Shown piece after piece: positions 33,089 to 43,690 of a DNA stretch of 64,000 nucleotides. A program made the position numbers and the translations under genes. This stretch comes from Eutreptiella sp. 'Long Island Sound 2002' (lineage: Eukaryota > Euglenozoa > Euglenophyceae > Eutreptiales > Eutreptiaceae): the NCBI GenBank assembly GCA_964036045.1, contig OZ038385.1, forward strand, positions 30,753,806 through 30,817,805, in the 5' to 3' direction. A model generated the notes under the pieces. That model had not been told where the DNA came from. It ran no database searches and saw nothing but the letters and a program-made list of their open reading frames with translations. Position 1 is the stretch's first letter; each line of letters begins with the position of its first letter.

Positions 33089-36000
33089 GTCAACTGCGTG
33101 ATGCCCACACCTGGCAAGACGTTTCTTGACAAGCTGTTGACGCCTGCTACAGCAGGTCGTCGCAGCAGGGATGGCAACACTCTGCAGCTGAGTGGGGAGG
33201 GGGGGGGCAGAACTACCTGCAGGCAACCCGATCATGTTGTAACTCGTCCCTTGACTTGGGAGAAATGGGGTAACCTGAGTGTTTGTTCCCAAAGGTTTCC
33301 TAGAGTAGTTGGTAAGCGAGAATGGCACCCAAACAGGTGATGTGTCACAGCTGCAGTTTGTCGTTGACCGTGTGAAGGCGAAAGGACAACAACGTTAATA
33401 TTCCAGGTCATTCCAGGTCATGATGTGCATACATATGTCATAAAAGTTGCCCAGCACTATACTGCACAGCATTGCACCACATCACACTTCCTGCCTCCTT
33501 GTTCTTTTGTTGTTCACCCATCCAGATGCCACCAGCAGGTGGGAGCAACCATGTAAATGCCACTAGGAAACAACAGCAACCACCCAAAACTCTCTGAGGA
33601 GCAACAACAGCCCCCTGCATGCTTCCAAGAAGTGACAGCAACTATTCAGATGCCACCCAGTAGCAGTAGCAGCTACCATTCATGCGTCCGCAAATGGAAT
33701 CAACCACCCCGAAGCCTCTGGGAAACAGCAGCAACCATCCAAATGTATCTGAGAAGCACCAGTATGCGTGCAAATGCCACCAAGAAACAACACTTGCTAT
33801 TCAGAAGCCTCCAAGAAATAGCAACAACCATGCAGAAGATGGTCCAAACCTAGACCGACCGCAACGCACTAGTATGAACCACACTTCCGTAAATTCAAAG
33901 AGAACATGGACCTCCTACCTGACCTGACTCAGGGCCCTCCGCCGGGAGGGATATGACACATATTCCATCAACTGAGCAGCACAAGGGGGCAGGCTGAACA
34001 AAGCAAACCTAGACACACAAGCCCCGTTAGGTGTCCTGGACAGACCAAGACATATCCCAAGACATATCGCTAGAGGAGCACCTCCGATAGATGGGGAAAG
34101 AACAAGAAGACCACATCCAGAAGATGGTGGGAAAAATGTGCAAGGCTGCCCTCTTCTGACCGGGCCATGGCAGAGCTGGAGGTGGAATCGCCAACGGTGA
34201 CTTCCAGGTCGCCTTATTGTTGTTCATGGGTATGTTGTGCTTGGCATTTAGATGCAAGCGAACCTTGTGCGTTTGTCCGTGGTGTCTGCATGGTCCTAGT
34301 AAATCACTAAATGCCTCGTCATTGCTCGCCCATTGAGCTTCACCTGGCCACCGTTCCAAATCAATGTGGGATTCCGTCCCAATGCTGTTTTCGTTCAGCT
34401 TTGGATGGGGCCCCTACGTGGTTTGATAGGTTTGTGGCGGTTTCTTTGGGTAGGAGGGGGAGGTGAGTCAGCCACAGTGGCGAGATGGGTTGGGGCAGCA
34501 AATCGTTTCTGCAAGGATTGTACCCTATTCATGGCCCGGAATTCAAAATGTCCGGCCATGAGGTGCAAGTTATAGAGCTTGTCCCAGGGAAGGCCTGGAT
34601 GAGATTTGTAGGTAGAAGCGGTTGGGCGCACAACCACTTTTTGTCCCCCCATCGTGTTGTTGAGCCATACGTTGGCGTAGTTGGCTCTTTCTTTGGCCCC
34701 ACCAAGAGGTCCCGTCATCCTAGAAGACAGCCCACACCTTACAAAAGGTGAGTTTGGATTGGACTGATTTCCCATGCTTTTCCCAGGCACCAAACAAGCT
34801 ACAAACCAACACTGGGAACACAAGGGGGCCCAGTCTTGAGCTGAAGCCTGTTTGCATACCTGGCATCGAGATTGACCTCACGTCTCTTCCGAAAGGATTT
34901 GTACTTATGCTTCATTGCACTTTGCATGACAATGCGGGGCAGGCCAGAATTATGAGTACATTGTTCCGGGAAAAAAACAACAACAATCATCTACAAGCTT
35001 TTTAAAATTGTGTTGCATGGTGTGTAAGCCTTGTATAAGCCACGCCCTTGTCCAAGCTACAGTAGGCGTAGGGACCATAATAATTGTGTACGCAATCTAA
35101 TTACGGACGAAATGTAATAAGACATGGGTTTGTGTGGGGAATGGCCCATCTCTTTGATGGGAAGCAGTATGTTACAAGGGACCACATGCAAGGCAATTTC
35201 ATTCCCAAGAATCACCTCGAAGAGAGGTTGTTAGATCAAGCGCAGGCGCGAGCGGCGTATACCCCCCTTTTTTGGGGTCATTCGCGCAGCATACCCCAAG
35301 GCATGATATTGGATGTCCAACCCCTTGTAAAATCATTATTTTGCCCAATAAGACCATCCCCCAATGGATTTTTTGATTCTGAGGCCTCTACCCCCTAAAA
35401 CTGGATATCACTTTTGGGGGGGGGGGTGGGGGGGGGTGGGGGTGGGGGTGGGGGGGGGGGTCAAAAGTTTTTGCTCAACAGGCTTCAAGCAGTGGGGCAG
35501 CTAAATGCTGCAGCATCGCCGCTGGTCCAATGGTAACGCAGCCGACGCATGCTTTATAGTCGGTGGTTCGAATCCCGGCCTGCAGACTTTTGCGGCGGCG
35601 GCGCCGCTGCAAATAATCAGCGCACCAGGGTTCGGACCGCCGACTATAAAGCCGGCGGTGGCATGCATTACCACTCGGCCACCACCGATACTTGTAGTGA
35701 GAACGGTCCCGCCTGCTACATAAAGTGTCTGCTACTAACAAAAAACCCAAAGTGTGTGTTTCTGTCTGCCTGACTGCTGGCCTGTCTAACTGACTGATTG
35801 GCTGACTGTCAACCTCTCTTCGAGGTGCACTGCCGAAGGCAATAGAATTTAAAGTTGCCTGAGCCCAAACCAACCCCTAAGCCTCGGCCAAAGGCATCTT
35901 CAAGTGGTGAGCATGTGCAATTGTTCCGCATGGTGTATGATCGCAAGAAAGGTTTCCCAGCCAAACATTTGTAGGCTTCGCATCCTTCATTGCTTGTGAC

Positions 36001-38693
36001 AACATGGTTGTGAACCTGAATTTTTCATGTTCCCAAGGCTTTCTTGTGTTTGCATGCTCTTGAAAATATGGGTGGAGGTCAAATGTGCACTGATACCATG
36101 CACGCGCGCATGTGTGTATCGGCAGTTGTATGTGTTGTGCGCAAGCCACGCCCTTGTCCAGGGACCGTTATAATTGTGTACATTGGTGTAGCTCATACAG
36201 CAGGGGGGGATACCTGCGTCCCTTTTGCCCACGCTGTTTTGCTCTGGCTAGGACAATGAGCGTATCCTCAGCCTCTTCACGGACAACGTCTCGTCAGTGG
36301 GCCACACTTTTCCCACTTCTCTGAGCATGAGTGGAAAGGCAGTTTTGGCATCCGAGCTGGAGGCATTCTGGATTTCATTCCCTGACTTCCGCGTGGTCGT
36401 GCGAAACGTGACCATGGGAGTGCACTCAGCGACAGCCTGGTATGCCGTCCTGTGCACCTGTTGCTGTCAGGTGCTGCTGTCGCTGTCCTACGAACATGCG
36501 GAATTGTCCACTGGTTTTGCGGCTTTGGGCAAGCCAGAGCCTGCAGGGGCACATTTCTGAAACACAGGTTGCGGGAACCCAATGCAAAGCGGGGGCCCAT
36601 GAGGTTTATGACTCCAACACCACCACGGACAGCATGGCGCGATGGCATGGGGACGCCAGTGGGGCTGTCTGTCTGTAGCTGTGTGGCACCAATTTCATGG
36701 ACCGGCGCTGCATCCCTGCGCCAAATGACTGCACAGTCCCCGTGATTCGCCTCCCGGTTGTGACCGCTGCTGTGTTACTCGTTCCAGGCTCCAAGAGCCC
36801 CGGCATTTCCGCGAAGATCACGTGGCGCGCCTGTACTCGTGCGGCATTCCAAGAGGGAACTGCACACGGACGGCCATCCGCAGGGTCTGCCCTCAGGAGC
36901 GGCACACGCCATCGGGTTCCAAATGCACCATTCCTAAATGATCACAATTCCGGTTTCATGCACCGCAAAACCCACCATCTGCCAGGAGACTCTGGCTGTT
37001 TGGGGGTTCCAGCAGCTCGGCTCCTCCAGCCGAGGTGGGCACACCTACTTGACTGGTGCTGGGGGTAAAGTCTTAAATCTCCAACATCGCGCAAAGGCCT
37101 GCCCAAGAGGTTGTGGGTTCCAACCCATGGTTTGACACTGATGGTTGGGGGCACGCCTCAGCCTTTTGGACAGCGGTCCTCAGACACGAGGCTCATGTCC
37201 CGAAATACCCAGCAACTGCCATTAATGATTTGAGGAAGGGGACGCCAGCCAGATCGCGCATACTTTGAGATGGGGCGGTGGTCGCCCCGGAAATCTGAGC
37301 TCGGCCAACCCAAAGGGCTCCATCCGGACCCAAGATAGTGCCGGATGGCCGACACTTTTGGGCCACCCATTCCCCACCGTGAATGTAGGGACCGTGAGAC
37401 GGCAGGGGTGATGTAGCCTCTTTGATTTTTGCCCCTCCCCCCTGCACCTGCGATCAGCCCGGTTGCCCTCTGACCTGCACCACGCACCCTCCATGACCTG
37501 GTGAAAGCAGAATGAATGGTGTGTGGCCGAATGGGGCCAGCAACAGCAAGCGCACCAGACAGGGCGAGAACCAACATGGAACACCATCAGAATGCCACAA
37601 CCCGATCGCAGTCCATGGAATGGTGTATGCAGGCGCTAAAGCCCAAAACCCAAAGCCAGCTGCCAACCTCTAGCCCCATTCAGGGAGAGTGAGGGAGCAG
37701 CACAATGGCAAGGACTTGGCGACAGCCCCAGACATAACGATGGAACCGAGAAGGCGATGAAGGCCGTGGAAGGCAGGCACAGCTGGAGCTAACTGGCGGG
37801 TCCCCACCTGACCTTTTGAGGCCCCTGCACCTTGCCAGGGCCAGCGCCTCCAACCCAGAAACCCCCCCCCCCCAAGAAGGGTAGAAGCCCCTGTCAGGAA
37901 AATTATCCTGCAGATGCAAACCCCAGCGCGCATAAGTCAGTGCTGGAGTCGGCAAACCCAGCATGGACTCGGAGTGTGCATCTGGATGCACCTGGTCAAT
38001 GGCACGGGCAACAGCCCGTCTCCGGGACAGCCGACCATGGAGTAGTCAAACAGGACAAGTCATCCAGGGGCTCCGTTGACACAACCAAAACACGTTCGGA
38101 CCCTCAGAGGGTCAGAATGAGCAGTGGTGAGAGGCCAATAGGCACTGGCAAAGGCAAACAACCTAATACCGAGGCCTTGTGCCAACCCCCCCCCCCCCGA
38201 AAGGCCCTACGGGCCCCAAGCTGGTGCGGACTGGCTGAGTCTAGACCTACTGAGCCGGCATTCCCAAGGGTGGTCGCGCCGCTGGCTTACCGCACGGCCG
38301 GGCTGGCGCCTCCGCCATTCATCTGGGGCAGGCAATGGTGCAACCTCGGCTGCTGTATCGCTCATGTGCGCGTTTCTCCTGCCCACTGTCGCAGGTGTGG
38401 CTGTGTGGGTGTGAGAGACTCACAATATGTTCTTGCCTTGATGCCTTGACTTGATGGCGTGGTTTGGCACAGTTGGCAGCCCACTCACCCAGCCACTGAC
38501 CCGCTTTCACCTACAGCACCCCCCGCCCCCCCTTGCCCCTACGCCAACCATGGCAACTGTGGAATTTACGGCGGACATTTGCTGTCCAGAGGTCACTCGT
38601 TCCGGTAAGACTGTGGGTTCCATCGGTTCACCTTCTTCCCAGTCTCCACTCAACACCGCCACTGATACTCTAGGCCCTGATCCCGGCTCGGGT

Positions 38694-38725
<32 letters not shown>

Positions 38726-39457
38726 TACACACCCCAGCAACACGCCAAAGATCGGCATTGTTTTTTGAGTGGTCCGGCATGGCACACGGTTGTGGCGATT
38801 GGAAGGGAACAAAAGGCAGTGGAAGGCAATGATAACAGATACAAAAGCAAGGATTTTGAGGTGTCTTCTCGTGGTTCCGCCGGTTTGCACCAGCTCCAGT
38901 TTTTCCACTTTTGCACTCCAAGATGTACGAAGGGTTTGTGTTGGTTTGGGGCCCGCGGCACGCCGCTGTGTTAAGATGTTGACGGAAAGCACCTCGAAAA
39001 TCTTTGTGTGTAACAGCACCATGGCAGGCAGAGGCATTGTCGAAGGGCACAGCCACAACATTGCCAAGAGAGGGTGTGGCTGTCACTCACGCATGTCAAT
39101 GTCCCAGATGCGGGCTCAAGCATGCAACAGGTACATAGATGCATGAGATGTGGCCTTGTACCACAATTTTGGCATTGTTGTCCTCCCCGTCACTGATCTC
39201 TTTGTTTGTGCTAATGACCCACACCGCTGGCACTCAGGGTTGAATGGGAAGGCACGTTTGACGAGGCATGGCATGGTATGCCACCGACCCATCACAAGGG
39301 CGCCGGGACCGGGGCCCTGAGTGTGAGTGTTACCGAGACGGGACTGATCAACAAGTACGAAGAGGTCATGGACTACGGGTCATTTCTGATGTGGATGAAT
39401 GGGACCAGCTCGGAAGAATTAGACCAACGTTGGAAGAAGTTGGTGCCGTACAATTGA
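30644..39457 (+). CDS. Secreted protein with two NTF2/SnoaL-like domains, five exons
   Basis: Function unknown. NTF2-like folds bind or transform small molecules, and SnoaL-type members include cyclases and isomerases. Exons 30644-30769, 31233-31452, 32105-32262, 36252-36439 and 39238-39457 join with matching phases (0, 1, 0, 2), all GT-AG, to 303 residues. Residues 1-18 (MSLFLLLWILMLTCWAFG) are a signal peptide or anchor. Domain 1 (about 25-155) contains VVVVQKFFKAL, MYLGSRTQALAKC and MVFSSFAVTDGQISSSEWHFD. Domain 2 (about 160-300) contains IHALVGALNDQDNERILSLF, LEAFWISFPDFRVVVRNVTM and WVEWEGTFDEAWHGM, with the long helix and FPDFRVxVRNV strand order of SnoaL proteins. The two halves look like an old internal duplication. 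Introns carry a GACA microsatellite, tRNA-like units and a CA repeat. The domain assignment is from pattern, not alignment. Confidence 0.75.
31540..31690 (+). repeat. Degenerate minisatellite (CAACTGCCGTCGGTTG)
   Basis: About six loose units of 20-25 bp built on CAACTGCCKTMGG and GGTTGYCCACCAACC, within intron 2 of the NTF2-like gene. A similar composition recurs in PEX7 intron 2 at 61270-61420 (AACCGCCAAC, TTGGCGTTTCGC). Confidence 0.5.
33014..33089 (+). repeat. GACA tetranucleotide microsatellite
   Basis: About 19 uninterrupted GACA units within intron 3 of the NTF2-like gene. It keeps all frames open locally, giving spurious long frames with DRQT repeats (plus strand) or CLSV repeats (minus strand). 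Confidence 0.97.
33530..33860 (+). repeat. Degenerate minisatellite (AACAGCAACCA ... AAGCCTCCAAGAAA)
   Basis: Seven or eight units of about 40 bp combining a CAACAGCAACCAYCCAAATG-like part with AGAAGCCTCCAAGAAATAGC or CTCTGGGAAACAGC. It lies inside intron 3. Its reverse complement matches the repeats at 100-690, and AGCAACCTCCAACA words recur at 54080-54140. Confidence 0.65.
35416..35461 (+). repeat. Long G-run with G-quadruplex potential
   Basis: About 45 bases of G interrupted only by single T residues (blocks of 5 to 13 G). This is one of the densest quadruplex-forming candidates in the window. It lies in intron 3 of the NTF2-like gene, about 60 bp before the tRNA-like pair. Confidence 0.9.
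35519..35591 (+). repeat. tRNA-like unit (SINE head or tRNA pseudogene)
   Basis: Has an A box TGGTCCAATGG (35523-35533) and a perfect B box GGTTCGAATCC (35565-35575) at tRNA spacing, and an anticodon-arm-like hairpin (CCGAC ... GTCGG) around GCTTTATA. The T stem pairs poorly beyond two base pairs, so it is not a convincing functional tRNA. RNA polymerase III transcription is possible. Confidence 0.55.
35617..35690 (-). repeat. tRNA-like unit, inverted partner
   Basis: On the minus strand, A box TGGCCGAGTGG (35681-35671) and B box GGTCCGAACCC (35638-35628), with the same GGCTTTATAGTCGG core as the unit at 35519-35591. The two units point towards each other across a GCGGCGGCGGCGCCGCTGC spacer. 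The T stem again pairs poorly. Confidence 0.55.
36440..36765 (+). repeat. Dispersed repeat, partner at 57.18-57.38 kb
   Basis: Shares the word series GGCTTTGGGCAAGC, GGGGCTGTCTGTC, TAGCTGT-TGGCAC, GGCGCTGCATCCCTG, CCAATGACTGC and CCCCGCGATT/CCCCGTGATT, in the same order, with 57180-57380. It begins just after the donor of exon 4 of the NTF2-like gene. Origin unknown, probably a mobile element fragment. Confidence 0.55.
37380..37440 (+). repeat. Single unit of GGCAGGGGTGATGTAGCC family
   Basis: GGGACCGTGAGACGGCAGGG followed by GTGATGTAGCCTCTTTGATT is one unit of the dispersed minisatellite family, here in intron 4 of the NTF2-like gene. Confidence 0.6.
38693..38722 (+). repeat. CA dinucleotide microsatellite
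   Basis: About 15 AC units followed by ATACATACAC, in intron 4 of the NTF2-like gene. Confidence 0.95.
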
Positions 39458-41349
39458 GTGTGTGTGCGTCGTATTTCCAGCAGAGCGTGTGTTGCTGTGC
39501 ACTGCGTCTGTCGTCGGCCATATTCAGGGGTTGCCCGATCAGGAGCCTGCTTTTCGACGCTAGCAATTGGCCTGTGACTGCTGCCTTTTTTGAGAGTGCC
39601 ATGTAATTCTTTTTGAAAGCAAGTACATGGCCTCTACCGCGTAGATTCGTAGGTTGCCCATCGATTGTCGTCAGTTCTTGGCCAATCGTTCAGCGTCAAG
39701 TTGTGGCACGTTGTGTCTGCTTGCGTCTGCATTGGACAGCGGATGAGGAAGAAGGAAACAGATCCTAGTCCAGTTCTGAAAGGGATGCCAGCGTGCCGTG
39801 TGCCACGCGTATTGCAACATGCGTTTTGTGTGTTTGCGGGCGTGCGTGCCCTTGTGCATGTGTGTATGCATGTACGTGTGCGTGCGTGCCGTGCAACGTG
39901 AGCATGTGCGCCCGCGCATTTGGGGCATTCTCCACGCCGACTGTACCACCGTCCATTGCGTCCCACCTCGCCGCATTCTCTGCGTGCATTCTATGGGTGT
40001 ACCCTGCCAGTGCGCTGCATGAAGTCTCGTGTACATAGCGGCAAGAGATGTGATTGGTGCACCATGGGAGGAGTATGCACGCCGTTGTCCTTCAGCAAAC
40101 CACAGGGGCTTTGCTGTTTGCTGTGCATTTGCTTTGCGCACCATGCGCCACTCGGTACTATTCGCTGCTGTGGTCCCCGGGACTCAGTTGGAACCAGCTG
40201 CGTCCGGTGTCCGCCTCCGTGGGACGCAGCTCCATCTGATCACGCCAGAACTCCGCCAGTGAGGCACTGCTGACTTCTGATTATTATGGCGTGCTACCGT
40301 ATGGTGCCCCCAACATGCGCCTGCACAGACGCATCACCTAGCCTGTGTTCGACGCGTGCACTTCGAAAACAGGCATATGACACTTCAGGGCTTTGCCTTT
40401 GGAGATGCACATCTCCCTTCGCATCCCAGTGCCCTTGGTCCTTGTACCCCAGTCACTGCTGGCAATCCCAACACCACCGACCTCACGCCATCTGTCTGGT
40501 GTGTGCTATGCGTTCTGCAGCACCCTGCAATCTTGCAGCACGTTGTGGTATGAGTGGAGCAGAAAGGTATGCACGAGTAGTGCTGTATGGCACTCGTGCA
40601 CAAGGTCTGGAACGCGTTATGACCAGGACCCGTTGGTGTGACCTACCGCACGCAGCTGGTCAGGGCTGGTCACGTCCACATAGATGTGCAGAATGCACGT
40701 TCCGTCCCCACCGATTCATACCCTACTCACCCCGAGGAAGCGTACGCTGCCCTGTTGGTTCCTCCACTCTTCAATCGTTCGGATGTCTTGACCCACTCAC
40801 GGCGACCCTCCTTCCTCTCTCACTCCTTTCCTGGCGAATCACGTCCATTACCCGTCTATGTTTCACCTGTAGGCGTGCTGCTTTCCCGTACCCTAATTTT
40901 CTGCGTACCCTTGGAGGTGCCCATCCTGCCCCCTGTTCACCCTCTTCACTGGTAGGAGTTTGCTTTTTCTGGGTGCGAGCACGCTCATTGACAGTGACTC
41001 CAGGCGTTGTCTTTGAAGTCTGTTTGTCGCCATGACGCACATGACTGGAGCGATGTGGATTCCTGCTGTATTTAGCTGGGTTACAGGCTTGGGCTGGGGC
41101 TTTCCTATGGCTGTTTGCAGACGTTGAATTGTATTTGCACACCATCGTTCTTTTGTGCACAAGTAACTGTGGCAATGGTGCAGGATTGCCATTTATTAGA
41201 TTGTTTCTTTGTCGAACGCAGCTGAAATAGTGCTGATGACTCAGCCCCACCGCTGTCACTGCACGTGCGGAATGTGTGGACCAGGCACACCATTGAGATT
41301 GTTCTCTGCCTGTACCCCCCAAAGTAGGCACCTGCAGGATCCCTGCCAA
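39458..41349. other. 3' flank of NTF2-like gene; GT-rich and uninterpreted frames
   Basis: 39830-39910 is a degenerate GTGCGTGCGTGC and TGTGTATGCATG tract. From 40030 to 41035 overlapping open frames exist in all three plus frames (for example 40286-41035 and 40638-40955). They switch frame with stops and give Cys/Pro/Ser-rich protein, so I do not call a gene. A decayed retroelement is possible. Confidence 0.4.
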
Positions 41350-43690
41350 AATTGCTCAACATGGGCTCAAAATGGGCTCATTCCACTTGTTTATGCACTG
41401 CAAATAGTCCAAAAATATCTTTGGAAAAACACACTTTTGATCCATTTTGACTGATTTTTGGTCCCAAAACAGCCCATTTTCAAGGCTTTGGAGTGGTGAC
41501 TTTGGAGTGGCCAAAATGGCTTGCATTGCAAAAAGGGCTCATTTCACTTGTTTAGGCACCCCAAATGGTTTGGGATCATTTTTGGAAAAACACATTTTTG
41601 ACCCATTTTTGACCCATTTTTTGCCCCAAAACAGTCCAGTTCAAGGCATTTTGGAATTTAAGGAGGGCCAAAACGGGCAACCACGAGCTCAAAATGCACC
41701 AAAAACACTTGTTTTGGCATTCCATGTGGTCCAAGATCATTTTTGAAAAAAGTCAATTTTTTGCACCCGGTGGACCTTGTTGACCCATTTTGGTACCCAC
41801 CTCTTTGGGCTACCTTTTGCAGCTTGCCGTAGCCCACTGGGCCTAAGTACGGGGGTCTAGGCGTCGGTTAGGGCAATTTTGAGGGGTGGAAACCACCAAA
41901 AGTGGGTGGTTGCGGGTGGATTAGGTGCGCTCGAAATCGCCTTTTGAGCCACGTAGCCCAAGATATGGTCTGTTTTTGGTTTGGGGCTGTCGGCGGCCAA
42001 TGTGCACAAATTCTGGGGTTTTTAAGGGCCGTTTGGGGGCGTTTTGCGGACATGTTGTGGAGTTAGAGGGCTCTAGAGGGCCCTTCGGCACGGGGAAGTC
42101 TAGCTGCATGTGTAGAGTAGCAAATGTTTCCCTTCATTTGGCCGTTTTCAATAGGTTCTAGGGCGGTTTAGGGCAAAAAAAGGCTGATTTTGGCCCTAAA
42201 TTGCAGATTTTGAAATGGAGGTCCGGTACTTGCGACGCCCGTTCCCGGCCGCCACTGTTGAGTTTCTGGCTCATACTTTGTGTGATTGTCCCTCACACCC
42301 ATAGGTAGCATCCACCAAAAATTTGGCCGAATCCGAAGCACCACAACGGAGCTGTGATTTCCCCCCATTTCGCGTGCTCGCTTGCGGCTTGCTTGCTTGC
42401 TGCTTGCTTGCCAAAACCTGTTAGGTCCACCCTGGACACTAAAGAGGGTTACAAAACCAAGACAAGTTCCACCAGCTTGGTGACCGTAGTCCTAACCCCA
42501 GCCCTAGCTCGAACCCGAGGCTAGGGTTAGAGTTATTGTTGGGGTCCAAAATGGAGAGCAATGATGTGGCAAAAGCAGCCATGAACGAAGTTTGGGGGAT
42601 CTTGTTCAGCCTAATCAACATGGCTAGCAGGGGTGAACCAGTTCGCTGCAAAGGTTAGGGTTAGGTTCACCGAGCTGGTGGAACCAGTCTTGGTTTTATA
42701 ACCCTTTTTAGTGTCTAGGGTGGACCTACCAGGTTTAGCAGCAGCAGCAGCAAGCAGCAGCAGCAAGCAGCAGCAGCAAGCAGCAAGCAGCAGCACGCGC
42801 GAAATGGGTAAAAATCAGATTTCCGTCGTGGTGCTTTGGATTCGGGTGAAATTTTGGTGCATGATACCTATGGGTGTGAAGTACAATCACACAAAGTTTG
42901 AGCAAGAAACTCAACGGTGGCGGCCGGGAACGAAATTCGCAAATGGCGGACCTCAGTTTCAGAAACTGCAGCTTAGGGCCAAAAACAGCCATTTTTGGGC
43001 CAATAAAGCCCTGGAACACATTCAAAACGGCCAAACGAAGGGAAACAGTGGGTACACTCCACGTGCCGCTTGACTTCCCCGTGTCAACGAGCTCTTTGCA
43101 GCCCTCTAACTCCATGATATGCCGCAGAAGCGGCCCAAAAAGGCCCCCAGAAGCTCCAACTGCCCACAGCCACAAACCAAGAATAGGCCATATCTTTGGC
43201 TACATGGCTCAAAATGCGATTCCGAGGGCACCTACTCCACCCGCAACCCCCCACGTTTTGTGGTTTCCACCCCTCAGAATTGCCCAAACGGACGCCTAGA
43301 CCCCAATAACTAGGCCCACTAGGCTGTGGCAAGCAGCAAGCTCAAGCCCAAACAGGTGGGTACCCAAATGGGTCAACGGGGTCCAATAGGGGTAAAAATA
43401 TGACTTTCCGCAAAAATGATCCTAGACCTTGTGCGACGCTAAAACAAGTGTTTTTGGACTGTTTTGAGCTTGTGGTGGCCCATTTTGGTCCTCCAAAAAT
43501 CCCAAAATGCCTTGAAAATGGGCTGTTTTGGGACCAAAAATGGGTCAAAAATGGGTCAAAAACACATTTTTCCAAAACTCATCGTAGACCATTTGGGGTG
43601 CACAAAAGGGTGAAATGAGCCCATTTTGAGCCCATTTTGGGGCATTTTGGCCCCTGAGAAGTCCAAAAAGCCTTGAAAGTGGGCCTCGTG
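41350..43690. repeat. 2.3-kb imperfect inverted repeat (foldback)
   Basis: Left arm about 41350-42485 and right arm about 42660-43690 are reverse complements with scattered mismatches, and the loop is about 170 bp. Examples: TTTTGGTCCCAAAACAGCCC at 41455 against GGGCTGTTTTGGGACCAAAA near 43520; CGGCCGCCACTGTTGAGTTTCT near 42247 against AGAAACTCAACGGTGGCGGCCG near 42905; GACAAGTTCCACCAGCT near 42462 against AGCTGGTGGAACCAGTC near 42672. The outer part of each arm contains two or three units of about 150 bp (CATTTTTGACCCATTTTTGG, AAAACAGCCCATTTTCAAGG). A single diverged unit also lies at 50000-50110. No open frame of note. A transcript of it would fold into a very long hairpin. Confidence 0.85.
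42737..42796 (+). repeat. CAG/CAAG microsatellite in right arm of inverted repeat
   Basis: About 60 bp of CAGCAGCAGCAGCAAG units. The opposite arm has the matching but shorter GCTTGCTTGCTGC tract at 42381-42415, so the microsatellite has grown differently in the two arms. Confidence 0.9.

Noticed and set aside
33014-33328. Frames with Cys-Leu-Ser-Val or Asp-Arg-Gln-Thr repeats
   Set aside because: Direct translation of the GACA microsatellite in an intron.
35519-35591. Functional tRNA gene
   Set aside because: A and B boxes are good but the T stem has mismatches beyond two pairs and the acceptor stem does not pair convincingly.
40286-41035. 249-codon frame
   Set aside because: All three plus frames are open in overlapping pieces here. 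The product is Cys/Ser/Pro-rich and no motif is seen. A decayed retroelement is possible but not supportable.
41350-43690. CRISPR-like or prokaryotic repeat array
   Set aside because: Units are about 150 bp, diverged and arranged as an inverted repeat in a eukaryotic context; there are no short constant repeats with unique spacers.
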